Notes: generated by a model not told the origin, from the letters alone. A stretch of DNA of 14,424 bases from B2-G16 sp964528085 (GCA_964528085.1 CAZGRE010000037.1:1-14424); one strand, 5' to 3'. Counted from the first letter of the stretch, positions 1-8,543 are shown. Numbers and translations: made by a program.

Positions 1-70
1 CGCTCGCGCCCCCTAACTTCGGAACCGGATGGTATCATGAGGGTTATATGAACTAACAGGAGGGATCGCA

Positions 71-1381
71 ATGCACCGAACGATCCGTTTGTCGATTATT
101 GGAACGGCTGTTCTCGCACTTCTGGTAGGAATCTTCATCGTCCCCGTCCTGGCTCAAAGCAGCCCAAGCCAGCTGGTCCTCGCCGTGGCCCGGTTCGACG
201 ATCGATCCGGCTCCGGCCTGGCGAACGTCGGGGACGGGGTCGCCGACCTCCTGGTGGAGAGGTTGGTCAACGCCGGATACCGAGTCGTCGAGCGGCAGGA
301 GATCGACTCCATCCTGGCCGAGCGCGGCTTGAACCCGCTCCTCACCGGGGATCTCGCCGAGGCGGCCCGCATAGTCGGGGCCGACCTCCTCCTCGTCGGA
401 AGCGTAACAAGGGTCGATATCCAGGAGACGACGATCAGCCTCGGATTCCTGACGTTCAGCGGAGCGACGGTGACCGTCGACATCTCGATCCGCGCCGTGG
501 ACGTGTACACAACGGAGATCGTGGGGGCCTCGTCGGTCGAGGCTCAAGCAGAGGGCCAGACCGGCTTCTCCCTCAACATCGGCCAGCTCCTCGGGACCCT
601 ATCCAGCTGGAGGGCGAACGTCTGCACCGGCGGATTCCTCAGCGACAAGGCCAGCTACGTGCAAGGGGAGATCGTCAACCTCGGCTACCACGATCCGGCG
701 CCCCCCAATACATATCGGGTGATGGTGAAGAACTCCGTTGGGGCGCTGATCTGGTTCTCGTCCTGGGCGGGGAGCACCCCGGCGAGCCCGTGTGTCACGT
801 TCTCCTGGGATCAGCGGGACACGTTCGGAAACCCGGTCCCGCCGGGGACCTACACGGCCGAGCTCTGGCTCGGGGTCAGCACCCTGGTCGCGACCCGCTC
901 ATTCGCGGTCAACGCAGGGACCCCACCTCCTTGGGTGAGCGAGATCACGGTCGGGACGGAGCAGTTCATGGGAACAGTCGTCGGGCAGGCGGTCGATAAA
1001 GCGCTCGACGACCTGATGACCGAGATCGGAGGGATCATCGCCCGGGTGGAGGCGCAGGTCTTGGCCGAGCGGGGCCAGGCGGCCCAGCCGGGATCTTCCG
1101 CGGAGCTGAAGGGACGGGTGGTCGACATCTGGAGCGACGGGACGATCGTAATCGACATCGGAAACGAAGACGGCGTAAGCGAGTACGAGATCTTCGAGGT
1201 CTATTCTGCGGCCGAGATCCGCGACCCGTCGACCGGTGCGCTGATCGAGGTGATCCCGACGACCGAGGCGCCGAAGGGGGAGATGATCATAACCCGCGTC
1301 GAGGAGCGGGTCTCGCTGGGAAGCAAGATCGGATCGGACTTCCCTGTTTCGATAGGGGATCTTGTGGTCAGAAAGGAGTGA
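71..1381 (+). CDS. Secreted CsgG-family protein with inserted Ig-like domain and FlgT-like C-terminus
   Basis: 436 aa. Residues 1-28 look like a Sec signal peptide (charged start, hydrophobic 8-27, VLA before Q29). There is no lipobox cysteine, so unlike E. coli CsgG it should be a soluble periplasmic or secreted protein. Residues 36-160 match the N-terminal half of a CsgG fold: VARFDDRSG, then a helix ending in YRVVERQEID, then the AARIVGADLLLVGSVT segment. Residues about 181-283 look like an inserted beta-sandwich (GNPVPPGTYTAELWL is typical of FlgD/BsuPI-type Ig domains) with two cysteines, C185 and C241, that could pair. The CsgG helix seems to resume at 300-335 (VVGQAVDKALDDLMTEI). Residues 347-434 resemble the FlgT C-terminal domain (GRVVDI, then IVIDIGNEDGV). 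The start is set by AGGAGGG at 58-64, 6 nt upstream. The exact role is unknown; an envelope or secretion-associated role is inferred. The gene converges on the tRNA pair and ends 3 nt from it. Confidence 0.85.
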   Translation: MHRTIRLSIIGTAVLALLVGIFIVPVLAQSSPSQLVLAVARFDDRSGSGLANVGDGVADLLVERLVNAGYRVVERQEIDSILAERGLNPLLTGDLAEAARIVGADLLLVGSVTRVDIQETTISLGFLTFSGATVTVDISIRAVDVYTTEIVGASSVEAQAEGQTGFSLNIGQLLGTLSSWRANVCTGGFLSDKASYVQGEIVNLGYHDPAPPNTYRVMVKNSVGALIWFSSWAGSTPASPCVTFSWDQRDTFGNPVPPGTYTAELWLGVSTLVATRSFAVNAGTPPPWVSEITVGTEQFMGTVVGQAVDKALDDLMTEIGGIIARVEAQVLAERGQAAQPGSSAELKGRVVDIWSDGTIVIDIGNEDGVSEYEIFEVYSAAEIRDPSTGALIEVIPTTEAPKGEMIITRVEERVSLGSKIGSDFPVSIGDLVVRKE

Positions 1382-1384
1382 AGC

Positions 1385-1460
1385 TGGTGGGTGGTAGAGG
1401 ACTCGAACCTCTGGCCTCATGCACGTCAAGCATGCGCTCTCCCAGCTGAGCTAACCACCC
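1385..1460 (-). tRNA. tRNA-Val (GAC), CCA encoded
   Basis: The minus strand folds as a complete cloverleaf of 76 nt: acceptor GGGTGGT/ACCACCC, D arm GCTC/GAGC, anticodon stem CATGC/GCATG with loop TTGACGT (anticodon GAC, valine GUC codons), T arm AGAGG/CCTCT with TTCGAGT loop, discriminator A. The 3' CCA is encoded at 1385-1387. It is the second gene of a two-tRNA unit, 5 nt after tRNA-Cys. Its CCA end lies 3 nt from the stop codon of the convergent CsgG-family gene. Confidence 0.97.
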
Positions 1461-1465
1461 TTCGG

Positions 1466-1537
1466 AGGCGGCGAGCGGATTCGAACCGCTGAATCAGGGA
1501 TTTGCAGTCCCTTGCCTTGCCACTTGGCTACGCCGCC
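1466..1537 (-). tRNA. tRNA-Cys (GCA), CCA not encoded
   Basis: The minus strand folds as a 72-nt cloverleaf: acceptor GGCGGCG/CGCCGCC, short D stem GCC/GGC, anticodon stem AGGGA/TCCCT with loop CTGCAAA (anticodon GCA), T arm AGCGG/CCGCT with TTCGAAT loop. The discriminator is U, the identity base of cysteine tRNAs. The next three bases are CCG, so the terminal CCA must be added by tRNA nucleotidyltransferase. It is the first gene of the Cys-Val unit and starts about 4 nt after the predicted transcription start. Confidence 0.97.
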
Positions 1538-1547
1538 TGATGACTCG

Positions 1548-1576
1548 ATTATAAGCCCGGCCGGAAAGCCGGTCAA
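1548..1576 (-). promoter_or_regulatory. Promoter of the tRNA-Cys/tRNA-Val unit
   Basis: On the minus strand TTGACC (1571-1576) is followed after exactly 17 nt by a perfect TATAAT (1548-1553). The expected start point is near 1541, leaving only about 4 nt before the mature 5' end of tRNA-Cys. The promoter begins 27 nt after the atpD stop codon, so the tRNAs can be made independently of the ATP synthase operon. Confidence 0.88.
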
Positions 1577-1602
1577 TTGCAGGGTGAAGGAAACGGCCTT
1601 CC

Positions 1603-3021
1603 CTAGTCCGACTCCGGCTCGGCCTCGCCCTTCTTCACCCTCTCGATCGCCTCGTCGACCTTTCCGATCATGTAGAAGGCCTGCTCGGGGAGATCGTCGA
1701 GCTCGCCGTCGACGATCATCGCAAACCCGCGGATCGTATCGTCGAGCTTGACGTACGCCCCGGGTCTTCCGGTGAAGTGCTCGGCGACGTACATCGGCTG
1801 GCTCATGAACCGCTGCACCTTCCGCGCCCGCTTGACGATCAGCTGGTCCTCCTCGGAGAGCTCGTCCATCCCCATGATGGCGATGATGTCGCGGAGGTCC
1901 TCGTAGCGCTGCAGGACCCGGAGGGTCTTCTGCGCCACGCGGTAGTGCTCGGGTGAGATGACGTTCGGATCGAGCATCGTCGAGTTCGACTGAAGCGGAT
2001 CGACGGCCGGATAGATCCCCTTCTCCACGATCTCCCGCGACAGGGTGATCGCCGCATCGAGGTGGGAGAATACAGTCGCTGGGGCAGGGTCGGTCAGGTC
2101 GTCGGCCGGGACGTAGATCGCCTGCACCGAGGTGATAGACCCCTTCTTCGTCGAGGTGATCCGCTCCTGGAGCTCCCCCATCTCGGTGGCGAGGGTCGGC
2201 TGGTAGCCGACCTCGGAGGGCATCCTCCCGAGGAGGGCGGAGACCTCGCTTCCGGCCTGAGCGAACCGGAAGATGTTGTCGATGAACAGAAGGACGTCCT
2301 TCCCCTCCTCGTCGCGGAAGTACTCGGCGAGGGTCACCCCGGTCAGGCCGACCCGGAACCGCGCCCCGGGCGGCTCGTTCATCTGGCCGTAGACGAGGGC
2401 CGTGTTCTTCAGGACGTCGGCTTCTTTCAGCTTAAGGTAAAGATCGTTCCCCTCGCGCGTCCGCTCCCCCACCCCGGCGAAGACGGAGTACCCCTGGTGC
2501 TCGTAGGCGATCGAGCGGATCAGCTCCATGACGAGGACGGTCTTCCCGACCCCGGCACCCCCGAACAGCCCGATCTTCCCCCCTTTCGGGAACGGGGCGA
2601 TCAGATCGATCGACTTTATCCCTGTCTCGAATATCTCGGTCTCGGTCTCCTGATCGAGGAAGGAGGGGGCCCTCCGATGGATCGAGTAGCGCTTGGCCGT
2701 CTTAGGCGGGGGGAGCTCGTCGATCGGAGCTCCAAAGACGTTCAACAGCCGGCCGAGGGTCTCCGGCCCGACCGGGACGGTGATCGGCCCGCCGGTGGCT
2801 ATCACCTTCGCCCCGCGCGCCAGTCCGTCGGTCGAATCCATGGCGATCGCGCGGACGATGTCATCCCCGAGGTGCTGGGCGACCTCGAGGATCAGATCCC
2901 CCTCCTCCCGCTCGATCCGGAGGGCATCGTTGACGCGGGGGAGCTTCCCCTTCTCGAACCGTGCGTCGATCACCGGCCCCTTTATCTCCGTTACGACCCC
3001 GACTATCCCATTGTCAGCCAT
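1603..3021 (-). CDS. atpD: F1Fo ATP synthase subunit beta
   Basis: 472 aa from the ATG at 3021. Catalytic subunit of F1, hydrolysing or making ATP at the alpha/beta interface. The sequence shows the P-loop GGAGVGKT (154-161), the catalytic glutamate E186 in VGERTREGND, the LLFIDNIFRF Walker B region (244-253), the ADDLTDPAPAT switch region (306-315), and an intact DELSEED lever (386-392) that contacts gamma and, in most enzymes, epsilon. Two adjacent ATGs lie at 3024 and 3021. The ribosome site AAGGAG (3027-3032) is 5 nt from the one at 3021 and too close to 3024, so 3021 is preferred. A longer in-frame extension to 3063 would overlap atpG and adds no family-like sequence. The gene is 16 nt after atpG and is the last gene of the operon; no atpC follows. 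Confidence 0.98.
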   Translation of the reverse strand: MADNGIVGVVTEIKGPVIDARFEKGKLPRVNDALRIEREEGDLILEVAQHLGDDIVRAIAMDSTDGLARGAKVIATGGPITVPVGPETLGRLLNVFGAPIDELPPPKTAKRYSIHRRAPSFLDQETETEIFETGIKSIDLIAPFPKGGKIGLFGGAGVGKTVLVMELIRSIAYEHQGYSVFAGVGERTREGNDLYLKLKEADVLKNTALVYGQMNEPPGARFRVGLTGVTLAEYFRDEEGKDVLLFIDNIFRFAQAGSEVSALLGRMPSEVGYQPTLATEMGELQERITSTKKGSITSVQAIYVPADDLTDPAPATVFSHLDAAITLSREIVEKGIYPAVDPLQSNSTMLDPNVISPEHYRVAQKTLRVLQRYEDLRDIIAIMGMDELSEEDQLIVKRARKVQRFMSQPMYVAEHFTGRPGAYVKLDDTIRGFAMIVDGELDDLPEQAFYMIGKVDEAIERVKKGEAEPESD

Positions 3022-3037
3022 CATCTCTCCTTGGGCA

Positions 3038-3883
3038 CTATCCGGCGCGGACCGCCTCCGCACCGCCGATGATATCGGCTATCTCCCGCGTGATCGCCTG
3101 CTGCCGCGCCTTGTTGTAGGCGCGCGTCAGGCCCTTCAACAGATCCTCGGCGTTGTCGGTCGCGCTCTTCATCGCCTGCCGCCGGATGGCATCCTCGCTC
3201 GTCTTCGTCTCCAGGATCGCGGAATAGAGCCTCCCCCGGACGTAGAAAGGGATCGCCTGATCGAGGAGGGAGGAAAGATCGGGCTCGATCAGCATATCAC
3301 CCGCCCGCGGCTCGACCCTGACCGGGAGGAGGTCCTCGACGACGAGCCGCTGCGACAGATCGGAGATGAAGCGCATGTAGACGACGATCAGCCGGCCGAA
3401 CTCACCTTCGAGATAGAGGCGAATCGCATCGTCGGCGATCGTCGTCGCCGCCGCCCAGCTCGGAGCGTCGTAGAGATGGGGATAGCTCTCAAGCGGGGCG
3501 ATCCCCTTCCTCTGAAAGAAGAGGCGCGCCTTCTCCCCGCCGGCAAGGACCTTCCCCCCGTCGCCGAGGAGCTCAAGGACGCGGCGGTTCAGATCGTCCT
3601 TGTAGCGGCCGCAAAGGCCGCGATCGGCGTTCAACACGAGGACAGCGGTATCCTTCGATCCGTTATCGATCGTCAGCGGATGGCGCTCCATCTCGGGTGA
3701 GACCTGGCCGAGGAGGGAGGCGATGAACCGATCGAGGGAAGCGACGAACGGGCGCTCGACCTCGAGCCTCCGCTTCATCCGCATAACCTTGGTCATCGCG
3801 ATCGTGTGCATCGCCCTTGTGATCTGGGCGATGTTCTCGATGTTTGCGATCCTGGATTTGATCGCACGAACCCGACCTGCCAT
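3038..3883 (-). CDS. atpG: F1Fo ATP synthase subunit gamma
   Basis: 281 aa, close to the usual length of about 286. Gamma is the rotating central shaft that couples the c ring to the three catalytic sites. The N-terminal helix (IKSRIANIENIAQITRAM) and the C-terminal helix (SATDNAEDLLKGL, then ARQQAITREIADIIGGAEA) are the two conserved coiled-coil strands of the shaft. The middle holds the Rossmann-like segment with DRGLCGRY near residue 89, where most homologues have DRGLCGGFN. The ATG follows the atpA stop codon directly (TAGATG, no spacer), so it is probably translated by coupling to atpA. A GAGGGA site lies close upstream, and a stronger AAGGAGGGG sits further back at 3896-3904. Confidence 0.97.
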   Translation of the reverse strand: MAGRVRAIKSRIANIENIAQITRAMHTIAMTKVMRMKRRLEVERPFVASLDRFIASLLGQVSPEMERHPLTIDNGSKDTAVLVLNADRGLCGRYKDDLNRRVLELLGDGGKVLAGGEKARLFFQRKGIAPLESYPHLYDAPSWAAATTIADDAIRLYLEGEFGRLIVVYMRFISDLSQRLVVEDLLPVRVEPRAGDMLIEPDLSSLLDQAIPFYVRGRLYSAILETKTSEDAIRRQAMKSATDNAEDLLKGLTRAYNKARQQAITREIADIIGGAEAVRAG

Positions 3884-5395
<1,512 letters not shown>

Positions 5396-5403
5396 TTTCC
5401 CTC

Positions 5404-5937
5404 CTAATGGATGAGCGATGAGCGGAGCGCATCGAGCCTCGCCCGGAGCGTCCCATCGATGACCTTACCCTCGATCTCGATCCTCACCCCGGCGATCAGC
5501 CGCTCGTCGAGGCCCTCATCGAGCCTGACCGGGGAGCGGAGTGCCTCCTCGAGCCGCCTCTTTAATCGGGATCGCTCCTCGGGCGACAGGGGTGAGGGGG
5601 AGACGACGCGGACGCGCGTGATCCCCTCCGCCTCGCCCCGCACGGATAGGTACCGATCGTAGATCAGATCGAGGTAGGACTCTCGTCCGTTCCGGATGAG
5701 AAGGCGGATCGCGTTCCTCATGTACTCGGACAATCCGGGGAAGGCACCCTCCACAAGGGTCACCTTCGCCTCGCGCGGGACGAGGGGATGGGTGAGGAAG
5801 CGCGAGAAGTCGGGAACCGTCCGCATCGCATCGACGATCGAGGCGAGCTCCTTCTCTATATCCTCCACCATCCCCCCCTCGGCCGCCACCGCGTAGAGGG
5901 CGGAGGCGTACCGCTCGGCGATCTCCCTCGATCTCAC
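5404..5937 (-). CDS. atpH: F1Fo ATP synthase subunit delta
   Basis: 177 aa, the usual length of the delta (OSCP) subunit, which ties the top of F1 to the b-subunit stator. The N-terminal helical domain begins IAERYASALYAVA and contains FLTHPLVPREAK. The C-terminal domain ends with the family signature IAGVRIEIEGKVIDGTLRARLDAL. The start codon is GTG at 5937 and overlaps the atpF stop by 4 nt (GTGA), implying translational coupling. Confidence 0.95.
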   Translation of the reverse strand: MRSREIAERYASALYAVAAEGGMVEDIEKELASIVDAMRTVPDFSRFLTHPLVPREAKVTLVEGAFPGLSEYMRNAIRLLIRNGRESYLDLIYDRYLSVRGEAEGITRVRVVSPSPLSPEERSRLKRRLEEALRSPVRLDEGLDERLIAGVRIEIEGKVIDGTLRARLDALRSSLIH

Positions 5938-6458
5938 GGGCCGACCCTCAGGGCCTCATCATCGATCTCGGAGAGGAGCTGATCGAGGAGCCGGCGATGG
6001 TCCTCGATCTTCACCTCGCGGTCGAGGACCCGCTCTGCGCCGAGGACCGCGATCTCGGCGTAGGCGTCCTTCAGCTCGGCGATCATCCGGTCCCGTTCCT
6101 CCTCCATCCGGACCCGCGCCTCGTCGACGATCCTCTCCGCCTCGGCCTTCGCCCGCTCCTTCGCCTCCCTGATCATCTCGGCGGAGCGGAGGCGGGCCTC
6201 ATCGATGATCCTCACCGAGCGCCCCCTCGCCTCCGCAAGCTCCTTCATCCGTTCAGCGACGAGCTCCTCCGCCCTCCTCTCCCCTTCGATGGCGCCCTGC
6301 ATCCTCGATTCGATCAGCTCCCTCCGTCGATCGAGATAGGCGATCGCCGGCTTGAACAGGAGCCTCTTCAGTACGTAGAGGAGGATCGCAAAGTTGATCA
6401 GATTGAAGACGAGTGTCCAGTTGATGCTCTTTACGATCTTCCCCCATTCGAGTGACAC
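5934..6458 (-). CDS. atpF: F1Fo ATP synthase subunit b
   Basis: 174 aa. Peripheral stalk subunit. One membrane segment at about 15-33 (WTLVFNLINFAILLYVLKRL) is followed by the LLFKPAIAYLDRR junction typical of b. The rest is a long, highly charged coiled coil rich in E, R, A and M. The start is GTG at 6458, supported by AGAGGGGG just upstream at about 6462-6469. It begins 10 nt after atpE and overlaps atpH by 4 nt. Only one b gene is present in the operon, so the stator is probably a b homodimer. Confidence 0.96.
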   Translation of the reverse strand: MSLEWGKIVKSINWTLVFNLINFAILLYVLKRLLFKPAIAYLDRRRELIESRMQGAIEGERRAEELVAERMKELAEARGRSVRIIDEARLRSAEMIREAKERAKAEAERIVDEARVRMEEERDRMIAELKDAYAEIAVLGAERVLDREVKIEDHRRLLDQLLSEIDDEALRVGP

Positions 6459-6468
6459 GGATCCCCCT

Positions 6469-6744
6469 CTAGACGACGAACAACAGGACGATGGCGATCA
6501 GAAGCGAGTAGATACCGGTCGTTTCGGTGATCGCCTGACCGAGGACCATCGTCCTTAACAATGCCCCTTGCATCTCCGGCTGCCGCGCCATCCCGTCGAG
6601 GGCGTGCGCAGCGGCGATCCCCTCTCCGATTGCAGAGCCGATCGCCCCGATCCCCATGCAGATCCCAGCGGCGATGTATTTAGCAGCCGCCACGATGTCA
6701 GCACCGGAGATCCCACTTGCCACACTCTCCGCTTCCTGTAACAT
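6469..6744 (-). CDS. atpE: F1Fo ATP synthase subunit c, two-carboxylate Na+-type
   Basis: 91 aa. Rotor-ring subunit with two membrane helices (about 17-48 and 61-90) joined by the conserved polar loop ARQPE (53-57). Helix 2 carries the ion-binding carboxylate E74 in GQAITETTGIYS, with T75, T76 and Y79 in the places used for Na+ coordination in Ilyobacter tartaricus. Helix 1 has GEG with E41 where I. tartaricus has Q32, which matches the two-carboxylate pattern of Fusobacterium and Thermotoga c subunits. From known families this predicts Na+ coupling; transport itself is inferred. Ser37 replaces the proline seen in many helix-1 motifs (GPG). The start is ATG with GGAGG immediately upstream. 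The gene lies 11 nt after atpB and 10 nt before atpF. Confidence 0.97.
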   Translation of the reverse strand: MLQEAESVASGISGADIVAAAKYIAAGICMGIGAIGSAIGEGIAAAHALDGMARQPEMQGALLRTMVLGQAITETTGIYSLLIAIVLLFVV

Positions 6745-6755
6745 ATCTCCTCCCT

Positions 6756-7481
6756 TTAACTTTCTACTGCAACGTTGATGTACGCCACCGCGAGGATGGC
6801 GAAGACGAACCCTTGGATCCCCCCGAAGAAGAGCCCAAAGATGATGTTGAGCCCGGCCGGGAAAGCGAGCGGAAAGATCTTCGCCATCACCACGGTTGTA
6901 AGGATAGATCCAGCGAGAACGTTTCCGAACAGACGGAACGCATGTGAGAGGGGCTTGGCGAGCTCGCCGACGAGGTTGATAGGAACCATGAACGCGTAAG
7001 GCTCAGCGAACCCCCGTAGATAGCGGCGAATCCCTTTCTTTCTTACCGCGAGCCAATGCGAGAGGAAGAAGACCAACAGCGCTAGCCCGAACGTGACGTT
7101 CAAATCCTGGGTAGGCGATGTCAGGTAGGGGACGATGCCGATCCAGTTGGATATCAAAACGTAGAGGAAGAGGGTCGATACGAACGGAAACATCCTCTTC
7201 CCAAGCTCCTCCGACGAGAAGTTCGAGGAAAGCTGACTGCGGAGGAGGTCGATCAGCGCATCGAGTGTCGCCTGGACCCGGTTCGGCTTCTCCTCCACCG
7301 GCCGGTTGAGCGAGCGGCGAAGGAGGAGCGCAATCACGATCAGGATCGCCATCACGATCCACGACATCAGGATCGTCATCCAATCGAGCCGGACCTCACC
7401 GCCGAGGAGGGGGATGACAAGGATCGGTTTCTCCCCGAGGTGGGTGAGCAATCCGGCCAGTTGCGAGAAGATCTCGTGCAT
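6756..7481 (-). CDS. atpB: F1Fo ATP synthase subunit a
   Basis: 241 aa. Membrane stator subunit that forms the ion half-channels beside the c ring. The essential arginine is R183 in HAFRLFGNVLAG (equivalent to E. coli R210). The final helices read GLFFGGIQGFVFAILAVAYI, the usual end of subunit a with its conserved glutamine (Q223). Five to six hydrophobic segments are visible. The chosen ATG at 7481 overlaps the stop codon of the upstream atpI-like gene (TGATG) and has AAGGGGG upstream. A longer in-frame start at 7550 would add 23 non-family residues inside the preceding gene. Confidence 0.96.
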   Translation of the reverse strand: MHEIFSQLAGLLTHLGEKPILVIPLLGGEVRLDWMTILMSWIVMAILIVIALLLRRSLNRPVEEKPNRVQATLDALIDLLRSQLSSNFSSEELGKRMFPFVSTLFLYVLISNWIGIVPYLTSPTQDLNVTFGLALLVFFLSHWLAVRKKGIRRYLRGFAEPYAFMVPINLVGELAKPLSHAFRLFGNVLAGSILTTVVMAKIFPLAFPAGLNIIFGLFFGGIQGFVFAILAVAYINVAVES

Positions 7482-7861
7482 CAGATCGCCCCCTTCGGTT
7501 GGCGCCCTTGGAGGTGTAAGTTTACTTGCGAGAGGAAGAGTCCTCCACATCCACCGAGGAGGGCGGCGCGGCCGAGGAAGAAGAAGACCAGCGCCAACAT
7601 CATCCCGAGGAAGAGGAGGCGGCCGACGCTCGCGGCCGCAGCGAGGAAGCGGGGGCCTGAATCAGCCCGGGAGAGTAGCCCCCGCGCTGCCTCGTAGAGA
7701 AAGAAGAGATTGAGCGCGTATAGGCCGAATCCGATCCCGACGCCGGCCGCTGCCAGACCCTGCCCGAAGGCGAGGAGGATCGCGGTCGCCACCGCACACA
7801 GGAGAAACCCGCTCCCCAATCGGAGGAGACGAAACGGTCCGGGAAAAGACGGCCGAGACAT
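7481..7861 (-). CDS. AtpI-like membrane protein (ATP synthase subunit I family)
   Basis: 126 aa, very hydrophobic, with about four membrane helices (roughly 14-34, 37-57, 70-80 extending into 85-97, and 97-112). Position directly before atpB, size and topology fit the ATP synthase I family, whose members help assemble the c ring or handle Mg2+ for the enzyme. The sequence is poorly conserved in that family, so the call rests mainly on context. It starts with ATG at 7861 without an obvious strong ribosome site, 22 nt after frr, and its stop overlaps the atpB start by one base. Confidence 0.7.
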   Translation of the reverse strand: MSRPSFPGPFRLLRLGSGFLLCAVATAILLAFGQGLAAAGVGIGFGLYALNLFFLYEAARGLLSRADSGPRFLAAAASVGRLLFLGMMLALVFFFLGRAALLGGCGGLFLSQVNLHLQGRQPKGAI

Positions 7862-7883
7862 GTTATCGAGGGTATTCAGGCGT

Positions 7884-8441
7884 CTAGATCGTCTGGATCT
7901 GGCGCCCCTTCTCCGCCACCAGCCCGTCTATCTTCTCTGAGTACTCGTGGATCGCCTCGTCGTTCTTCTCGCGGTAGCGATGGTATTCGTCCTCGGAGAT
8001 CTCCTTCTCCTTCTTCATCTGCTCGAGCTTCTCGTTCGCCTCCCGCCGGATGTTCCGGAGGGCGACCTTCGCTTCCTCCCCCCGCATCTTGATCACCTTG
8101 GTCAGCTCAGCCCTCCTCTCTTCGGAGAGCTTCGGAACCTTGACGCGGATGACGTGGCCGTCGTTCGTCGGGTTGAGGCCAAGATCGGCGGCGAGGATCG
8201 CCTTCTCGAACGTCTCCATCTGCGATTTGTCGTACGGCTGGACGACGAGGAGGTTCGGGTCGGGGGCAGAGATCGTCGCTAGCTGCTTGAGTGGGGTCTT
8301 CGTCCCATAGTAGTCGACCGGTATATCCTCGATCATCGCCGGATTGGCGCGCCCGGTCTGGATCTTGACCAGATTCGCCTTCAGGACCTCGATCGTTCGC
8401 TCCATATGCTTCAGCATCTCGCGCCGCACATTCTCTGGCAT
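7884..8441 (-). CDS. frr: Ribosome recycling factor
   Basis: 185 aa, exactly the E. coli length. RRF splits post-termination 70S ribosomes together with EF-G. Conserved blocks are visible: KIQTGRANPAMIEDIPVDYYG near residue 30, LVVQPYDKSQM near 65, GHVIRVKVPKLSEERRAEL near 95, and the helical domain ending ISEDEYHRYREKNDEAIHEY. ATG at 8441 is chosen because GAGG lies 8 nt upstream; an in-frame GTG at 8450 would overlap that site. It is unusual as the first gene of an ATP synthase transcription unit, because frr most often follows rpsB-tsf-pyrH. The promoter at 8462-8490 probably drives the whole unit. Confidence 0.98.
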   Translation of the reverse strand: MPENVRREMLKHMERTIEVLKANLVKIQTGRANPAMIEDIPVDYYGTKTPLKQLATISAPDPNLLVVQPYDKSQMETFEKAILAADLGLNPTNDGHVIRVKVPKLSEERRAELTKVIKMRGEEAKVALRNIRREANEKLEQMKKEKEISEDEYHRYREKNDEAIHEYSEKIDGLVAEKGRQIQTI

Positions 8442-8461
8442 ATCACACACCTCGTTCGCGG

Positions 8462-8490
8462 ATTGTAGTCGTAGAGCGAATTTTCGTCAA
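8462..8490 (-). promoter_or_regulatory. Promoter of the frr-atp operon
   Basis: On the minus strand TTGACG (8485-8490) and TACAAT (8462-8467) are separated by exactly 17 nt. The predicted start is near 8455, about 14 nt before the frr ATG, giving a very short leader. No other convincing promoter lies in the short gaps between this point and atpD. Confidence 0.82.
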
Positions 8491-8505
8491 TCGCAGATTC
8501 CACCC

Positions 8506-8535
8506 TTGACGTTTCCCCCAAAAACATCGTATACT
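8506..8535 (+). promoter_or_regulatory. Plus-strand promoter-like element facing a terminator
   Basis: TTGACG (8506-8511), an 18-nt spacer and TATACT (8530-8535) form a good sigma70-type match on the plus strand, divergent from the frr promoter and 15 bp from its -35. The expected start is near 8542, directly before the intrinsic terminator at 8544-8570. No gene is present on the plus strand downstream, so activity would produce a very short RNA or antisense transcription into the exporter gene. Confidence 0.5.
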
Positions 8536-8543
8536 TCTTCTTG

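Noticed and set aside
1578..1605. Imperfect hairpin just after the atpD stop (AGGG-AAGG paired with CCTT-CCCT, 2-nt bulge) as an operon terminator.
   Set aside because: No T-tract follows on the minus strand; the next bases lead straight into the tRNA promoter. Rho-dependent ending or readthrough is equally possible.
3022..3063. Longer atpD start at 3063 adding 14 residues.
   Set aside because: It would overlap atpG and has no ribosome site, whereas AAGGAG sits 5 nt before the ATG at 3021, where the family-like sequence begins.
7482..7550. Longer atpB start at 7550 adding 23 residues.
   Set aside because: The extension lies inside the atpI-like gene, is not membrane-like, and the TGATG overlap with a ribosome site supports the start at 7481.
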